From Kurthia zopfii (GTDB taxonomy: Bacteria > Bacillota > Bacilli > Bacillales_A > Planococcaceae), in contig NZ_QFVS01000008.1 of assembly GCF_003143955.1 (NCBI RefSeq), forward strand, positions 31,268-95,267: a stretch of DNA of 64,000 bases, in the 5' to 3' direction. A program made the translations under genes and the position numbers. Shown in pieces: positions 33,063-42,026 of this stretch (position 1 is its first letter; each line of letters starts with the position of its first letter). The notes below the pieces were generated by a model that was given only the letters and a program-made list of their open reading frames with translations, was not told the DNA's origin and did not search any database.

Positions 33063-33365
33063 TTACGTCATCTGATATTCTACATTTTGATTGTATGTTT
33101 CCTTTAATATTTGGCTATATCTCGTGCCAAGGTCATGGTGAATCTGTATTAACAGGTCGCCGCCATGAAAGATTATACCTGACTGATCGTCCAACCAATT
33201 ACCATAGTCACTTTGCCAAAGTTGCAATTGCTGTACAATTTCACTCGGAAGCTGTAGTGTGTTGACTTCTACATTCTTCATACATGTTGCACAGACAAAT
33301 AATTCATTTGAATGGCCACATTTCAAATAAAGTTTTTCTCTAATTGCGCAATTACAATCATTCAT
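33063..33365 (-). CDS. Cys-rich small protein, possible zinc ribbon
   Basis: 100 aa. N-terminal metal-ligand-like pattern CNC (residues 4-6), CGH (16-18) and CATC (25-28), then an acidic/aromatic region (LQLWQSDYGNWLDDQSGIIFHGGDLLIQIHHDLGTRYSQIL). The gene starts 12 nt after the HAD phosphatase stop with AGGAGGGG between, so the two are an operon. Not recognised; zinc binding is inferred from the cysteines. Confidence 0.6.
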   Translation of the reverse strand: MNDCNCAIREKLYLKCGHSNELFVCATCMKNVEVNTLQLPSEIVQQLQLWQSDYGNWLDDQSGIIFHGGDLLIQIHHDLGTRYSQILKETYNQNVEYQMT

Positions 33366-33377
33366 TTCGAACCCCTC

Positions 33378-34001
33378 CTAATAAATCAGATTCATTAAAT
33401 CTCTTGGTTCAGAGAAAATATAATCGGCATCTTTGAATTTCTCGGTACTTTTAGCTCCCCATAATGCCAAGCCAAACTTCATCCCTGCCTTATGCGCGCT
33501 TTGCATATCATAAATTGAATCGCCAATATAAATGGCATCTTTTGGCTCAAGTTCGAGGTTTTTCAATGATTGCATTAAAGGTTCTGGATGCGGTTTATGC
33601 TGAATCGTGTCATCCGCATCTAAAATATCTTTGAAGTATGGATTTAGATTAAAATGATCGAACTCGTCACGCATGGACTGCTTCGTTTTTGAAGTGACAA
33701 TTGCCAAGGTTTTATTCGCTTCAAACAAAAAATCTAATGTTTCACGCATTCCTTTAAAAACCGTCACATCATGCGAAAAATCGAGAACAGCATCAGACCA
33801 TATTTTATGCAGCTTTTCCACAGGTTCGTGACCCATCATGCGCAATGCATCCTTCCCAGGAATTCCAAGTATAAAACGAATATCATCATGTACTACTTTT
33901 AAATTTTTTTCATTTTGAAGTGTTTGTTGAAGTGAATTTAACATAGCTAATTCTGTATCAATAATCGTGCCATCTACATCAAATATAAATGCTTTAAACA
34001 T
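33378..34001 (-). CDS. HAD-family hydrolase (PpaX / phosphoglycolate phosphatase-like)
   Basis: 207 aa. HAD motifs: I FDVDGTIIDT (Asp8, Asp10), II IVTSKT, III KPHPEP with Lys, IV YIGDSIYDMQSA. An alpha-helical cap (about 15-80) places it in subfamily IA with phosphoglycolate phosphatases and the pyrophosphatase PpaX. Substrate not determined. The start follows AAGGAGG; it leads a two-gene operon. Confidence 0.85.
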   Translation of the reverse strand: MFKAFIFDVDGTIIDTELAMLNSLQQTLQNEKNLKVVHDDIRFILGIPGKDALRMMGHEPVEKLHKIWSDAVLDFSHDVTVFKGMRETLDFLFEANKTLAIVTSKTKQSMRDEFDHFNLNPYFKDILDADDTIQHKPHPEPLMQSLKNLELEPKDAIYIGDSIYDMQSAHKAGMKFGLALWGAKSTEKFKDADYIFSEPRDLMNLIY

Positions 34002-34065
34002 CGTATTACCTCCTTAACGTCTACATACTATATAGCCTAAAATCGCATGAAGTATGCATGCACAA

Positions 34066-34106
34066 AGAAAAAGAGTCCCTTTTCAGTGAAAAAAAGGAAC
34101 TCGTGT
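34066..34106 (-). terminator. terminator of the 64-aa membrane protein gene
   Basis: - strand GAGTTCCTTTT pairs with AAAAGGGACTC, followed by a U-run. Confidence 0.8.
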
Positions 34107-34114
34107 AACAGAAA

Positions 34115-34309
34115 TTATCTTGTTTTTTTGTTTTTCATGACAAATAAGATTGTCATCGCTAAGATGATTAATCCGATGATTGCTACAACAAATAACCAAA
34201 TATCATTTTGCGATAGATTTAAAAAAGTCGATGTTTCTTTCTTTTCGGTTAAAGAAGCAACGGAATCAAAGCTAGACCCCACGATTGTATTCATGATATA
34301 CCCTTTCAA
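34115..34309 (-). CDS. small single-span membrane protein, 64 aa
   Basis: TTG at 34309 is 6 nt after AGAGGAGGGA, which decides the start; the frame is open further upstream. Polar N-terminus, one hydrophobic helix at about 37-58 (IWLFVVAIIGLIILAMTILFVM), and a basic end KNKKTR, so the N-terminus is probably outside. Monocistronic. No family recognised. Confidence 0.6.
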   Translation of the reverse strand: MKGYIMNTIVGSSFDSVASLTEKKETSTFLNLSQNDIWLFVVAIIGLIILAMTILFVMKNKKTR

Positions 34310-34679
34310 CCCATTCCCTCCTCTGATCAATTTTCTATATAAATCAAACAATTAATTTACAATATTTACACAATATTATTTTCACTATAATGTTTTTTTC
34401 GAAAAAAAACAAGTTTCTGCGTGATTATTTGATTTAGGTACATTAAATCTAGTATTTCTCATATGTAGAAACCTACTAATCTGCCACAAGACTTTTTGAC
34501 TAATTTTAAATATCTTTAGCACCTATTTATTACAATAGCATTTGTTATGTTACAAAAACGACTAAAATGTAATGATATTTTGATAGTATTGATATTTATT
34601 TGATTAAAAGCTTTCTATATACTAAATATAGATTTAAACAAACTAATAAAACAACTCATCTTAAGGAGAATACATACAC
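34310..34679. other. non-coding region upstream of the NlpC/P60 gene
   Basis: AT-rich. It must hold promoters for both flanking genes. GTTACA, ATTACA and TGTAAT half-sites occur at 34530-34585 but not in the direct N5-spaced pair of a WalR box. No gene seen. Confidence 0.4.
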
Positions 34680-35699
34680 ATGAAAAAAACGATTATTTCA
34701 GCTGTTGCTCTAGGTTCAATTGTAGCGGCTTCTACTATTGGTGCATCGACTGCATCGGCCTCTACATACACGGTAAAAGCTGGTGATTCACTTTCTAAAA
34801 TCGCTTCAAAATACGGTGTTTCTTACAAAACAGTTATGAAATGGAATGGTCTAAAAAATACTACTATTCATAAAGGTCAAAAACTATCGATCAAAGATGG
34901 TAAGAAAAACAGTTATTCTTCTACTACTACAAAGAAATCGAAAAATTATACGGTAAAACGCGGCGATACATTATCTAAAATTGCTTCAAAACATGGTGTT
35001 TCTTATAAAACGTTGATGTCTTGGAATGGTTTGAAATCGACAAATATTCGTGTTGGTCAAAAGCTTTCTGTAAAAGGGAAAGTCGTTTCGACGAATAAAC
35101 AGCCTGCTAAAAAACCAACTTCAACTGTTACTTCATCATCGAAGAAATCTACTTATACAGTAAAACGTGGTGACACATTATCTAAAATTGCTTCAAAATA
35201 CGGCGTTTCTTATAAAACGTTGATGTCTTGGAACGGTATGAAATCGACAAATATTCACGTTGGCCAAAAACTTTCTGTAAAAGGTAAAACAACACATGTT
35301 AGTAACTCTAAACCGGTATATGGCTCTAACCGCCTTAGCAAAGCTGCTTCTATCGGTAAACAGTATTTAGGTGTTCCTTATGTATTTGGTGGCAGTACAC
35401 CATCAGGGTTCGACTGTTCGGGCTATATTGCATACGTATATAATAAAGCAGGTATTTCAACGCCGCGCTACAATGCTGCTGGATTCTATTCTGTATCAAC
35501 AGCTGTTTCGAATCCACAAGTTGGCGATCTAGTATTCTTTAAAAACACATATAAAGCTGGTATTTCACATATCGGTATTTACCTAGGAAATGGTCAAATG
35601 GTTAGTGCTGCAGGTAATCGTGTTCAAATTGAATCAGTAAATTCAGGTTATTGGAGAGCGCACTTCGCAGGTTATAAACGCTTAAACGCTGCATTTTAA
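34680..35699 (+). CDS. D,L-endopeptidase: three LysM domains plus NlpC/P60
   Basis: 339 aa, secreted wall hydrolase of the LytE/LytF/CwlS type. Signal peptide to about residue 27 (ASTASA). LysM domains at about 29-72, 86-130 and 157-201 (each YTVKxGDxLSKIASKxGVSYKT), serine-rich linkers, and an NlpC/P60 domain from 225 to 339. Catalytic Cys246 in GFDCSGY and His297 in SHIGIY are present. Such enzymes cut the D-Glu-mDAP (or Lys) bond of stem peptides during growth or separation. The start follows TAAGGAGA. Confidence 0.92.
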   Translation: MKKTIISAVALGSIVAASTIGASTASASTYTVKAGDSLSKIASKYGVSYKTVMKWNGLKNTTIHKGQKLSIKDGKKNSYSSTTTKKSKNYTVKRGDTLSKIASKHGVSYKTLMSWNGLKSTNIRVGQKLSVKGKVVSTNKQPAKKPTSTVTSSSKKSTYTVKRGDTLSKIASKYGVSYKTLMSWNGMKSTNIHVGQKLSVKGKTTHVSNSKPVYGSNRLSKAASIGKQYLGVPYVFGGSTPSGFDCSGYIAYVYNKAGISTPRYNAAGFYSVSTAVSNPQVGDLVFFKNTYKAGISHIGIYLGNGQMVSAAGNRVQIESVNSGYWRAHFAGYKRLNAAF

Positions 35700-36002
35700 A
35701 TAATGATTGAAAGGGTTAATCGCTTCTATGTCGATTAATCCTTTTTATTTTAGCTTAAATGATTCGTTCAGTAAAATTGGATTATCCTAATAATGCCTCT
35801 TAAACAGCTGCATTTCTACTATATTAGTGAACATAATGCATCGGAAATTGGAACACATAAGTAATTACTCCTAAATAATACCACAAAATAACAAAACTTT
35901 TTTCATAAATATAAAGACAAACACAGCCTTTTCATGCTAAAATAAATTACTTTTTATAGAATTAAAAGGTAAAAAATATCAATTATATAAGGTGGTTTTA
36001 TA
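35700..36002. other. intergenic region with terminator
   Basis: An intrinsic terminator lies at 35708-35745 (AAAGGGTTAATCG pairing with CGATTAATCCTTT, then U-run). The rest, to the ribosome binding site of the oxygenase gene (AAGGTGG), is AT-rich without a supported gene. Confidence 0.6.
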
Positions 36003-36641
36003 TTGAAGGCTGTTGTAAAAGAGCAAACATTATTCGATCATGAAGGAGATACACTATCTCTAGACCGTGACGTGAATTTTGAAATTATTTGTGAAGAACC
36101 GTTAGTCGTAGTATTAAAGAATGTTGTTAGTGATGAGGAATGTACCGCTTTAATAAATTTATCTAAGGATAAATTGAAGCGTTCAAAAATTGGTGACGCT
36201 AGACAAACCGATGAACAGCGTACAAGTAGCAGTATGTTTTTTGAAGAAAATGAAAATGATTTAATAATTACGATTGAAAATAGAATTTCGAACATAATGA
36301 ACATCCCGATCGCACACGCAGAAGGTTTACAAATATTAAAGTATTCACCAGGACAAGAATATAAAGCTCATTACGACTTTTTCAATGAGAATAGTAAAGC
36401 TGCTTCAAACAATAGAATTAGCACGATGGTCATGTATTTAAATGAAGTGACGGCGGGTGGAGATACATACTTCCCCTCTTTAGACATTTCAGTAAGTCCC
36501 GAAAAAGGAAGCGCAGTATACTTTGAGTACTTTTATAATGATCAAAACTTGAATAACCTGACTTTACATGGTGGTGCACCAGTAATTGAAGGTGAGAAAT
36601 GGGTTGCAACACAATGGATGCGTAAACAACGTATTCGTTAA
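36003..36641 (+). CDS. 2-oxoglutarate/Fe(II) dioxygenase, prolyl 4-hydroxylase-like
   Basis: 212 aa. Iron ligands His123 and Asp125 (AHYDFF) and His189 (TLHGGAPV), with Lys199 (EKWVATQWMR) to bind 2-oxoglutarate; GGDTYFPS and GSAVYFEYF are further hallmarks of the bacterial prolyl 4-hydroxylases described in Bacillus. It would hydroxylate prolines in a protein or peptide, or a free amino acid. The target is unknown. TTG start after AAGGTGG. Monocistronic, between two cell-surface protein genes. Confidence 0.85.
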   Translation: MKAVVKEQTLFDHEGDTLSLDRDVNFEIICEEPLVVVLKNVVSDEECTALINLSKDKLKRSKIGDARQTDEQRTSSSMFFEENENDLIITIENRISNIMNIPIAHAEGLQILKYSPGQEYKAHYDFFNENSKAASNNRISTMVMYLNEVTAGGDTYFPSLDISVSPEKGSAVYFEYFYNDQNLNNLTLHGGAPVIEGEKWVATQWMRKQRIR

Positions 36642-36703
36642 TTTTTCACCCTAAATTTCCATTTAAAAGTTAATTTTAAATAAAATGGTAATTAACTTTT
36701 AAC

Positions 36704-36740
36704 TAAGGAACAGCTTACGAAATAAAGCTGTTCTTTTTTA
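36704..36740 (+). terminator. terminator after the dioxygenase gene
   Basis: AGGAACAGCTT pairs with AAGCTGTTCTT, followed by a U-run. Confidence 0.85.
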
Positions 36741-36917
36741 CTAACTTTTTCTTTGAATATATAGACTGTCGAACTTTCTCTTTTCACTCCGAATATCGTC
36801 AATATAATATATTTAGTCATATTATGTAACTTTCCATCTTTTTATTCGTCACATTGTAGGATGTAATTTTCATACGATATGTTATGATTAGAACCAATTT
36901 TCAAAAGGAGTGAGTAA

Positions 36918-39900
36918 ATGAAAAACCCGATTAAAGCAGTATTAACTTCCGTTGCAGCAGCTAGCCTCGTTTTCACGGCAATGCCTACTGCGCAAGCAAA
37001 ATCACCTGTTCTACAAGCTACCGCTAAAAAGGCAGCGATTAATTCCAGCAATCATTTCGAAAATAATACATTAGTTGTTCAATATCGTTCTCCATTTACA
37101 TATGATGAAATTCGCAATCTAAATGGTTCGATTAAACGCCAAATTAATGAATTGAACACGGTTGTTTTGAAATTCAAAAATGAAGAATCTTTCAAAAATG
37201 CGGCAACGAAATTAGCACAAAGCAATAAAGTAGAAAAACTGTCATTAAGCCCGAAATATACATTTTTCGGTTCTGTCGATGATAAGGATTATTTCCAATA
37301 CACGCATAGTTCATTACATACGAAAAGTGCATATAAAGTTTCAAACAAGAAGAATGTCAAAGTGGCAGTAATTGATTCAGGTGTTGACTTTAATCACCCA
37401 GAATTGAAAGGAAAAGTGACGACGTCGATCAATGTGGCAGATCCCATGAAAAAATCAGTTGCTATGTCGCACGGAACGCATGTCGCTGGAATCATCGCAG
37501 CGAAAATGAATAATCAAATTGGCGGTTACGGCGTTTATCCGAATGCTTCTATTCTTTCTTATGATGTTTTCAATGGCGAAGAATATGCCAACGCCTATGA
37601 TGTTGCAAATGCAATCATTAAAGCTACGAAATCAGGCACGAAAATTATTAATATGAGCATTGGTGGTTTTGAAGAATCGCCTGTACTTGAATCCGCGATT
37701 AACTACGCACATGCAAAAGGTGTTACGATTTTCGCAGCTTCAGGAAATGAAGATACAAATAGTCCTTCACTTCCCGCTTCATATGAGCATGTTATTAGCG
37801 TTGGTTCTACGAATGAAAATCAAAAACGTAGTGAATTCTCAAATTACGGCCCTTCACTAGACATTATGGCTCCAGGTGAAAACATTTACTCTACTTCTTA
37901 TAATAATGAACGTGGCTCGACATTTGAATTTATGAGCGGTACATCAATGGCTTCACCAAATGCTGCAGGCTATGCAGCGATGCTCGTATCGAAACATAAG
38001 AAAATCAGTCCCGATCAAATTGAATATATTTTGAAACAAACTGCGAAAGACCGCGGCGCAAAGGGGTATGACTTAAAATACGGCTATGGATTAATTCAGC
38101 CACTTAAAGCGGTCAAATATGATTATAAAAAAATCCCTTCTCTTACTTCTAAAAAGTGGACGAATGCATCGATTTTAAAAGATGCAAAAGTAATGCCCGG
38201 TTCTACGATCATTACGAGTAAACTAACGAAGCCAAATGAGAAATCCTGGCGCAAAGTGAAAGTGAAAAAAGGTCAATATGTCCAAGCGAAACTAGATAGC
38301 GGCAAAAACAAAGACTTAAAACTTTCATTCAAATCATTCGGTAAAAAACCTATCACGACTGCGATTAATGATGTGGCATCTGGTAAAACTGAAGCGGGTT
38401 ATGTAAAAGCGAAAGAGGACGGTTATATCGCAATTGGTGTAAATGATGTATTTGGCCAAGTTAATAGTGATTACACATTGCAAGTACTTACTTTGGATGC
38501 TGCGCCTAAAGATGAAGCAACTTCTGAAAAACCAATGGAAGTAACGTCAAATAAAACAGTTAAAAACCTCTATATGAGTCCTACTACATCAGGCGTGGAT
38601 ACGGATACATTCCACTTTAAAGCTACAAAAGATGAACTGGTGCAAGTTAATACATCCAAATTACCTGGTGTGAATCTTGGCATCGAAATTTATAAAAAAG
38701 AAGATTTATATGGCGATGGCGATCATGGCCCACTCGTTTCGATCAATAAGAATGGTATAGGTGAAGCGGAATATGCTTCATTCGTTTCTAAAGCGGGTGA
38801 AGATTATTATGTCGTCGTTTCAAATGCGAGCAATAGCGCAAATTTACCAACGGATGATTTAATGAATCAACTTCAACTAGGCATGGCGAAACCAAAAGCG
38901 TCAATGCTACCCTATTCACTAACATTGAGTGGAAAAGATGTACCAAAGGATGAGGATCCAATTATTTATAGTAATGACGATGGTTCGGCGGTACATGTTG
39001 ACAAACCGAACGCTGGTTATTCTTTAGAGAAATTATTTACGAAATACGGTAGAGACTTTGACTTCAAAAAAGGCATGTCTGGCTATCTTCAAGGTTCAAA
39101 TGACATCGATGGGTACTACTTTAAAACAACAACCGATGGGTTTTATGAATTCTCAACAGTTGTTGCGCATGATGTAGAGCAACCGTCCGTTACAATTTAT
39201 GAAGTTTCAACAGATCCGAAAACTGGTGTTAAATCCGAACAATTTTATGCTTCAAATAGTACGGAAGACGGCGTCATGAAACCAAAAGCAATCGCGAGTC
39301 TAAAAGCAAAAACAACTTATTTAGTAGAAGTTGGTATTGGCTCAAATGGTTCAATTCCTCAAAAAGGCTATAAAATTATCGGTAAAAAACTGAAATCCAA
39401 TGTTGCGGATGCATACGAGATGAATGATGAACCGAATAAAGCCAAAAATATTAATGCGGGTAAAACAGTAAAAGGGAATTTTTCAAAACCGAATGATGTA
39501 GATTTCTACTACTTCACAGCACCTTCAAATGGTTTATACCAATTGAAAATGGAAGGTTCTTATTTCGATGATGCACTTTATTCAGATCAATGGCATAACT
39601 ACTATACGAAAGCCGTATCATTTTATAAAGATACAAATGGTAATCGTAAATTAGATGCGAAAGAAATGAGTACGGTGAAGCCGCTACCTGAAGATTTAAC
39701 TGGCGAAGCGGTCACTGGTTCAATCGAAGCGAAAAAGGGAGAAAAATTCTTTATCGTGACACAAGCAAATGCATTTACAACGAAAGATACATTCTCAATT
39801 TATCCATATGAATTACAGCTGAAAAAAGCAGCTACAAAAGATGAAGATGCAAAAAATAAAGTGAAGAACAATAAGCCTTCACATCCGATTAAGTTTAAAA

Positions 39901-40217
39901 AATATGCTTCTGATGAATATGCGAAAAAAGGATATATGAATCCAGGTTATATGAATGGCGATACAGATTGGTATTCATTCAATTCTAAAGTAAAACATAA
40001 TGTCGCTATTTCGGTTGAAGGTCCTGAAGAAATGGATCCTGTCATTGAAATCTACGCTAAAGGAAAATTAGTGAAGAAATTCGATTACTATGGCAAAGGC
40101 GACAGTGAAATTGGCGATTTAGTATTTAATAAGAAAACACAGTATTATATTAAAGTGCGCGATCGTCATGGCAGTTCTTTCGTCGATCCATATGAAATTT
40201 CACTAGCACTCTATTAA
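36918..40217 (+). CDS. large secreted subtilisin-family (S8) protease with PPC-like domains
   Basis: 1099 aa. Signal peptide to about 27 (PTAQA). Propeptide-like region 40-120 (LVVQYRSPFTYDEIRNLNG). Peptidase S8 at about 140-400 with Asp153 (VIDSG), His185 (SHGTHVAG), oxyanion Asn in AASGNED and Ser343 (GTSMASP). Then about 700 residues of beta-rich repeats; NDEPNKAKNINAGKTVKG and VDFYYFTAP mark pre-peptidase C-terminal (PPC) domains, seen two or more times (also NGDTDWYSFNS). No sortase motif or SLH domain seen. The start follows AAAAGGAGTGAG. Likely a secreted or wall-associated protease; substrate unknown. Confidence 0.9.
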   Translation: MKNPIKAVLTSVAAASLVFTAMPTAQAKSPVLQATAKKAAINSSNHFENNTLVVQYRSPFTYDEIRNLNGSIKRQINELNTVVLKFKNEESFKNAATKLAQSNKVEKLSLSPKYTFFGSVDDKDYFQYTHSSLHTKSAYKVSNKKNVKVAVIDSGVDFNHPELKGKVTTSINVADPMKKSVAMSHGTHVAGIIAAKMNNQIGGYGVYPNASILSYDVFNGEEYANAYDVANAIIKATKSGTKIINMSIGGFEESPVLESAINYAHAKGVTIFAASGNEDTNSPSLPASYEHVISVGSTNENQKRSEFSNYGPSLDIMAPGENIYSTSYNNERGSTFEFMSGTSMASPNAAGYAAMLVSKHKKISPDQIEYILKQTAKDRGAKGYDLKYGYGLIQPLKAVKYDYKKIPSLTSKKWTNASILKDAKVMPGSTIITSKLTKPNEKSWRKVKVKKGQYVQAKLDSGKNKDLKLSFKSFGKKPITTAINDVASGKTEAGYVKAKEDGYIAIGVNDVFGQVNSDYTLQVLTLDAAPKDEATSEKPMEVTSNKTVKNLYMSPTTSGVDTDTFHFKATKDELVQVNTSKLPGVNLGIEIYKKEDLYGDGDHGPLVSINKNGIGEAEYASFVSKAGEDYYVVVSNASNSANLPTDDLMNQLQLGMAKPKASMLPYSLTLSGKDVPKDEDPIIYSNDDGSAVHVDKPNAGYSLEKLFTKYGRDFDFKKGMSGYLQGSNDIDGYYFKTTTDGFYEFSTVVAHDVEQPSVTIYEVSTDPKTGVKSEQFYASNSTEDGVMKPKAIASLKAKTTYLVEVGIGSNGSIPQKGYKIIGKKLKSNVADAYEMNDEPNKAKNINAGKTVKGNFSKPNDVDFYYFTAPSNGLYQLKMEGSYFDDALYSDQWHNYYTKAVSFYKDTNGNRKLDAKEMSTVKPLPEDLTGEAVTGSIEAKKGEKFFIVTQANAFTTKDTFSIYPYELQLKKAATKDEDAKNKVKNNKPSHPIKFKKYASDEYAKKGYMNPGYMNGDTDWYSFNSKVKHNVAISVEGPEEMDPVIEIYAKGKLVKKFDYYGKGDSEIGDLVFNKKTQYYIKVRDRHGSSFVDPYEISLALY

Positions 40218-40221
40218 ACAA

Positions 40222-40272
40222 TTGAAAAAGCAGAATTTGCCTAGTTTTGACTAAGTGAATTCTGCTTTTTTC
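40222..40272. terminator. bidirectional terminator
   Basis: AAAAAGCAGAATT pairs with AATTCTGCTTTTT; serves the protease gene (+) and the pseudogene (-). Confidence 0.8.
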
Positions 40273-40273
40273 T

Positions 40274-40831
40274 TTATCTAAATGTATGATGTTTCGGCGA
40301 AAATACGTCGTCTGTCGATTTTTGAACTAAAGCAAAGTGATCCACATTATAATGACCATGCAAAGTGATATTATGGTGATCAATGATTTGCTGTGGCGTG
40401 AGTTTTTCATTGCCGAGTGTCGTATGCCCATCTTCAATAAGTGTCACGTCGAAACTATTGATTGTCGCCGTTCTTACAGCACTGTCAATGCAATGCTGTG
40501 TTTAGCAGCCCATAATAACGAGATGTTCAATTTTTAGACTTTGTAATCTTTGCAGTAAATTCGTGCCGTAAAAAGCATTCGTAGCCGCTTTGTCTAAGAT
40601 GTCACAATCATTTGGTAATGCAATATCTTCGTGTATTTCAAAACCTGCTCCTGCCCCATCTGCACCATCTACATCACGCACGAAAATAACAGGAATTTCT
40701 TTTTCTGACGCATTATGAACGATATCATTAATCGTTCGGATCAATTTCGTTTTATTGTGGATTGGTATCCCTTTAGGTTCACCTTCCAACAAAGCTTATT
40801 GCGCATCAATGACAAGTAATAATTGCTTCAT
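40274..40831 (-). pseudogene. isochorismatase-family cysteine hydrolase with two in-frame stops
   Basis: Reading from ATG 40831 to TAA 40274-40276 gives one continuous 185-codon frame interrupted only by TAA at 40796-40798 and TAA at 40502-40504. N-terminal KQLLLVIDAQ (catalytic Asp) is followed by the first stop and ALLEGEPKG; VIMGC is followed by the second stop and TQHCID. The second TAA stands where the family has Gln (GCQTQHC type), and the first just after DAQ, so each could be a single CAA to TAA change. The catalytic Cys in THQC-type TQHCID lies after the second stop, so no truncated product can be active. No frameshift or deletion is visible, so the damage looks recent. Confidence 0.8.
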
Positions 40832-40841
40832 CTACACACCC

Positions 40842-41921
40842 CTAGTTAATTACTATTTCAAGCTCTCTCATCGCATTTGCAACTCTCTTCGCATCAATTG
40901 CCCCAATCGACATTAAATGCATGGATTCATGGCTTTCAGCGGCTTTCGTGGCTACTTCTAGTAATTGTTGCTCTGTCACATCTTGTAAACCCATTTCTTT
41001 TAAAGATTGTGGTAAATGGAGTGCCTCATAAAAAGGTCTTAATTGATGAATTTCGTCAATTCTACCTTCCAACATAAGTTGAACACAAATACCATAGGAT
41101 ACTTTCACACCATGTAGGACACTATGTGAAGATTCAATTGCTGTAAGTCCATTATGAATCGAATGAGCTCCAGCAGTTCTTCCGTAATGATCACCATAAC
41201 CCCCAACCATACCCGCATACATGAACATCACTTCAATCACTTTAATGAATTCATTATTTACGATGCCTTCATCAACTGCTTCTAACGCTTTTACAGAATG
41301 TTTTAGGAGTAATTCTTTACATTGTCTTGCAGATTCATATGAAATCATCATTGGCACTGTTTTTTCTTCGATTCGTTTTAATTGAACATCCGCTTCATAC
41401 CACTTGGCGATTGTATCCCCAATTCCCGCTACGAATAAATCACGAGGACCTTCTAAAAGTAATTGCGGCTCGACTAAAAGTAACGAAGAAGCGACTGGAT
41501 AAACATCATAGCGGATGAATGCCCCTGTATCGTCGTACAATACACTTAACGGTGTCCATGGCGCGCAGTTTGAAGCAACAGTTGGTACGACAATAACAGG
41601 CTTATGTATTTCAGCAGCAGCGGCTTTTCCTAGATCAATGACTTTCCCGCCACCGATCGCAATAATTGCATCAAAACCGTCCATCCGTTTTACGATATTA
41701 TCGATTTCACTAAATGAACATTCTCCATTGTATGTATATTGCTTAATTTGAACTTCATGAAATTCTGGTAAATAACTTTCAACCGCTGCCCATGATTTAA
41801 TTCCTGTGACGATTAACGCCTTTTTAATATTTCGTTCGATTAATTTAGCTTCAAGTTTTTTTAAAATGCCATTTTCTAATATGTATTCACTTGGAGCTGC
41901 ATGTACTGTAATAGTTTTCAT
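40842..41921 (-). CDS. iron-containing (group III) alcohol dehydrogenase / glycerol dehydrogenase-like
   Basis: 359 aa. NAD(P)-binding GGGKVIDLGKAAA (about 91-103), VPTVASNCAPWTPLSVLYD, metal ligands Asp in AGIGDTIAKWYE (about 168), His in AHSIHNGL (about 253) and His in SHSVLHG (about 268). It belongs to the glycerol dehydrogenase / hydroxycarboxylate dehydrogenase (HcxA-like) group; substrate uncertain. The start follows AGAAGG. The decayed cysteine hydrolase begins 10 nt downstream, so the two once formed an operon. Confidence 0.85.
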   Translation of the reverse strand: MKTITVHAAPSEYILENGILKKLEAKLIERNIKKALIVTGIKSWAAVESYLPEFHEVQIKQYTYNGECSFSEIDNIVKRMDGFDAIIAIGGGKVIDLGKAAAAEIHKPVIVVPTVASNCAPWTPLSVLYDDTGAFIRYDVYPVASSLLLVEPQLLLEGPRDLFVAGIGDTIAKWYEADVQLKRIEEKTVPMMISYESARQCKELLLKHSVKALEAVDEGIVNNEFIKVIEVMFMYAGMVGGYGDHYGRTAGAHSIHNGLTAIESSHSVLHGVKVSYGICVQLMLEGRIDEIHQLRPFYEALHLPQSLKEMGLQDVTEQQLLEVATKAAESHESMHLMSIGAIDAKRVANAMRELEIVIN

Positions 41922-41992
41922 GTATATACCTTCTTTCTATTCTTCTATAATATATGAATTTTCCGATTTTTCAATCGATAATGCGTAAAAAA

Positions 41993-42022
41993 AGAAAAGC
42001 CCTTCTATTATGAAGGACTTTC
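41993..42022 (-). terminator. terminator after parC
   Basis: - strand AAGTCCTTC pairs with AGAAGGGCTT, followed by a U-run. Confidence 0.75.
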
Positions 42023-42026
42023 ATTC

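Noticed and set aside
34530..34590. WalR box upstream of the three-LysM endopeptidase
   Set aside because: GTTACA, ATTACA and TGTAAT half-sites exist but are not direct repeats with 5-nt spacing.
41327..41988. + strand open frames opposite the dehydrogenase gene
   Set aside because: No start signals; the - strand product has full NAD- and metal-binding motifs.
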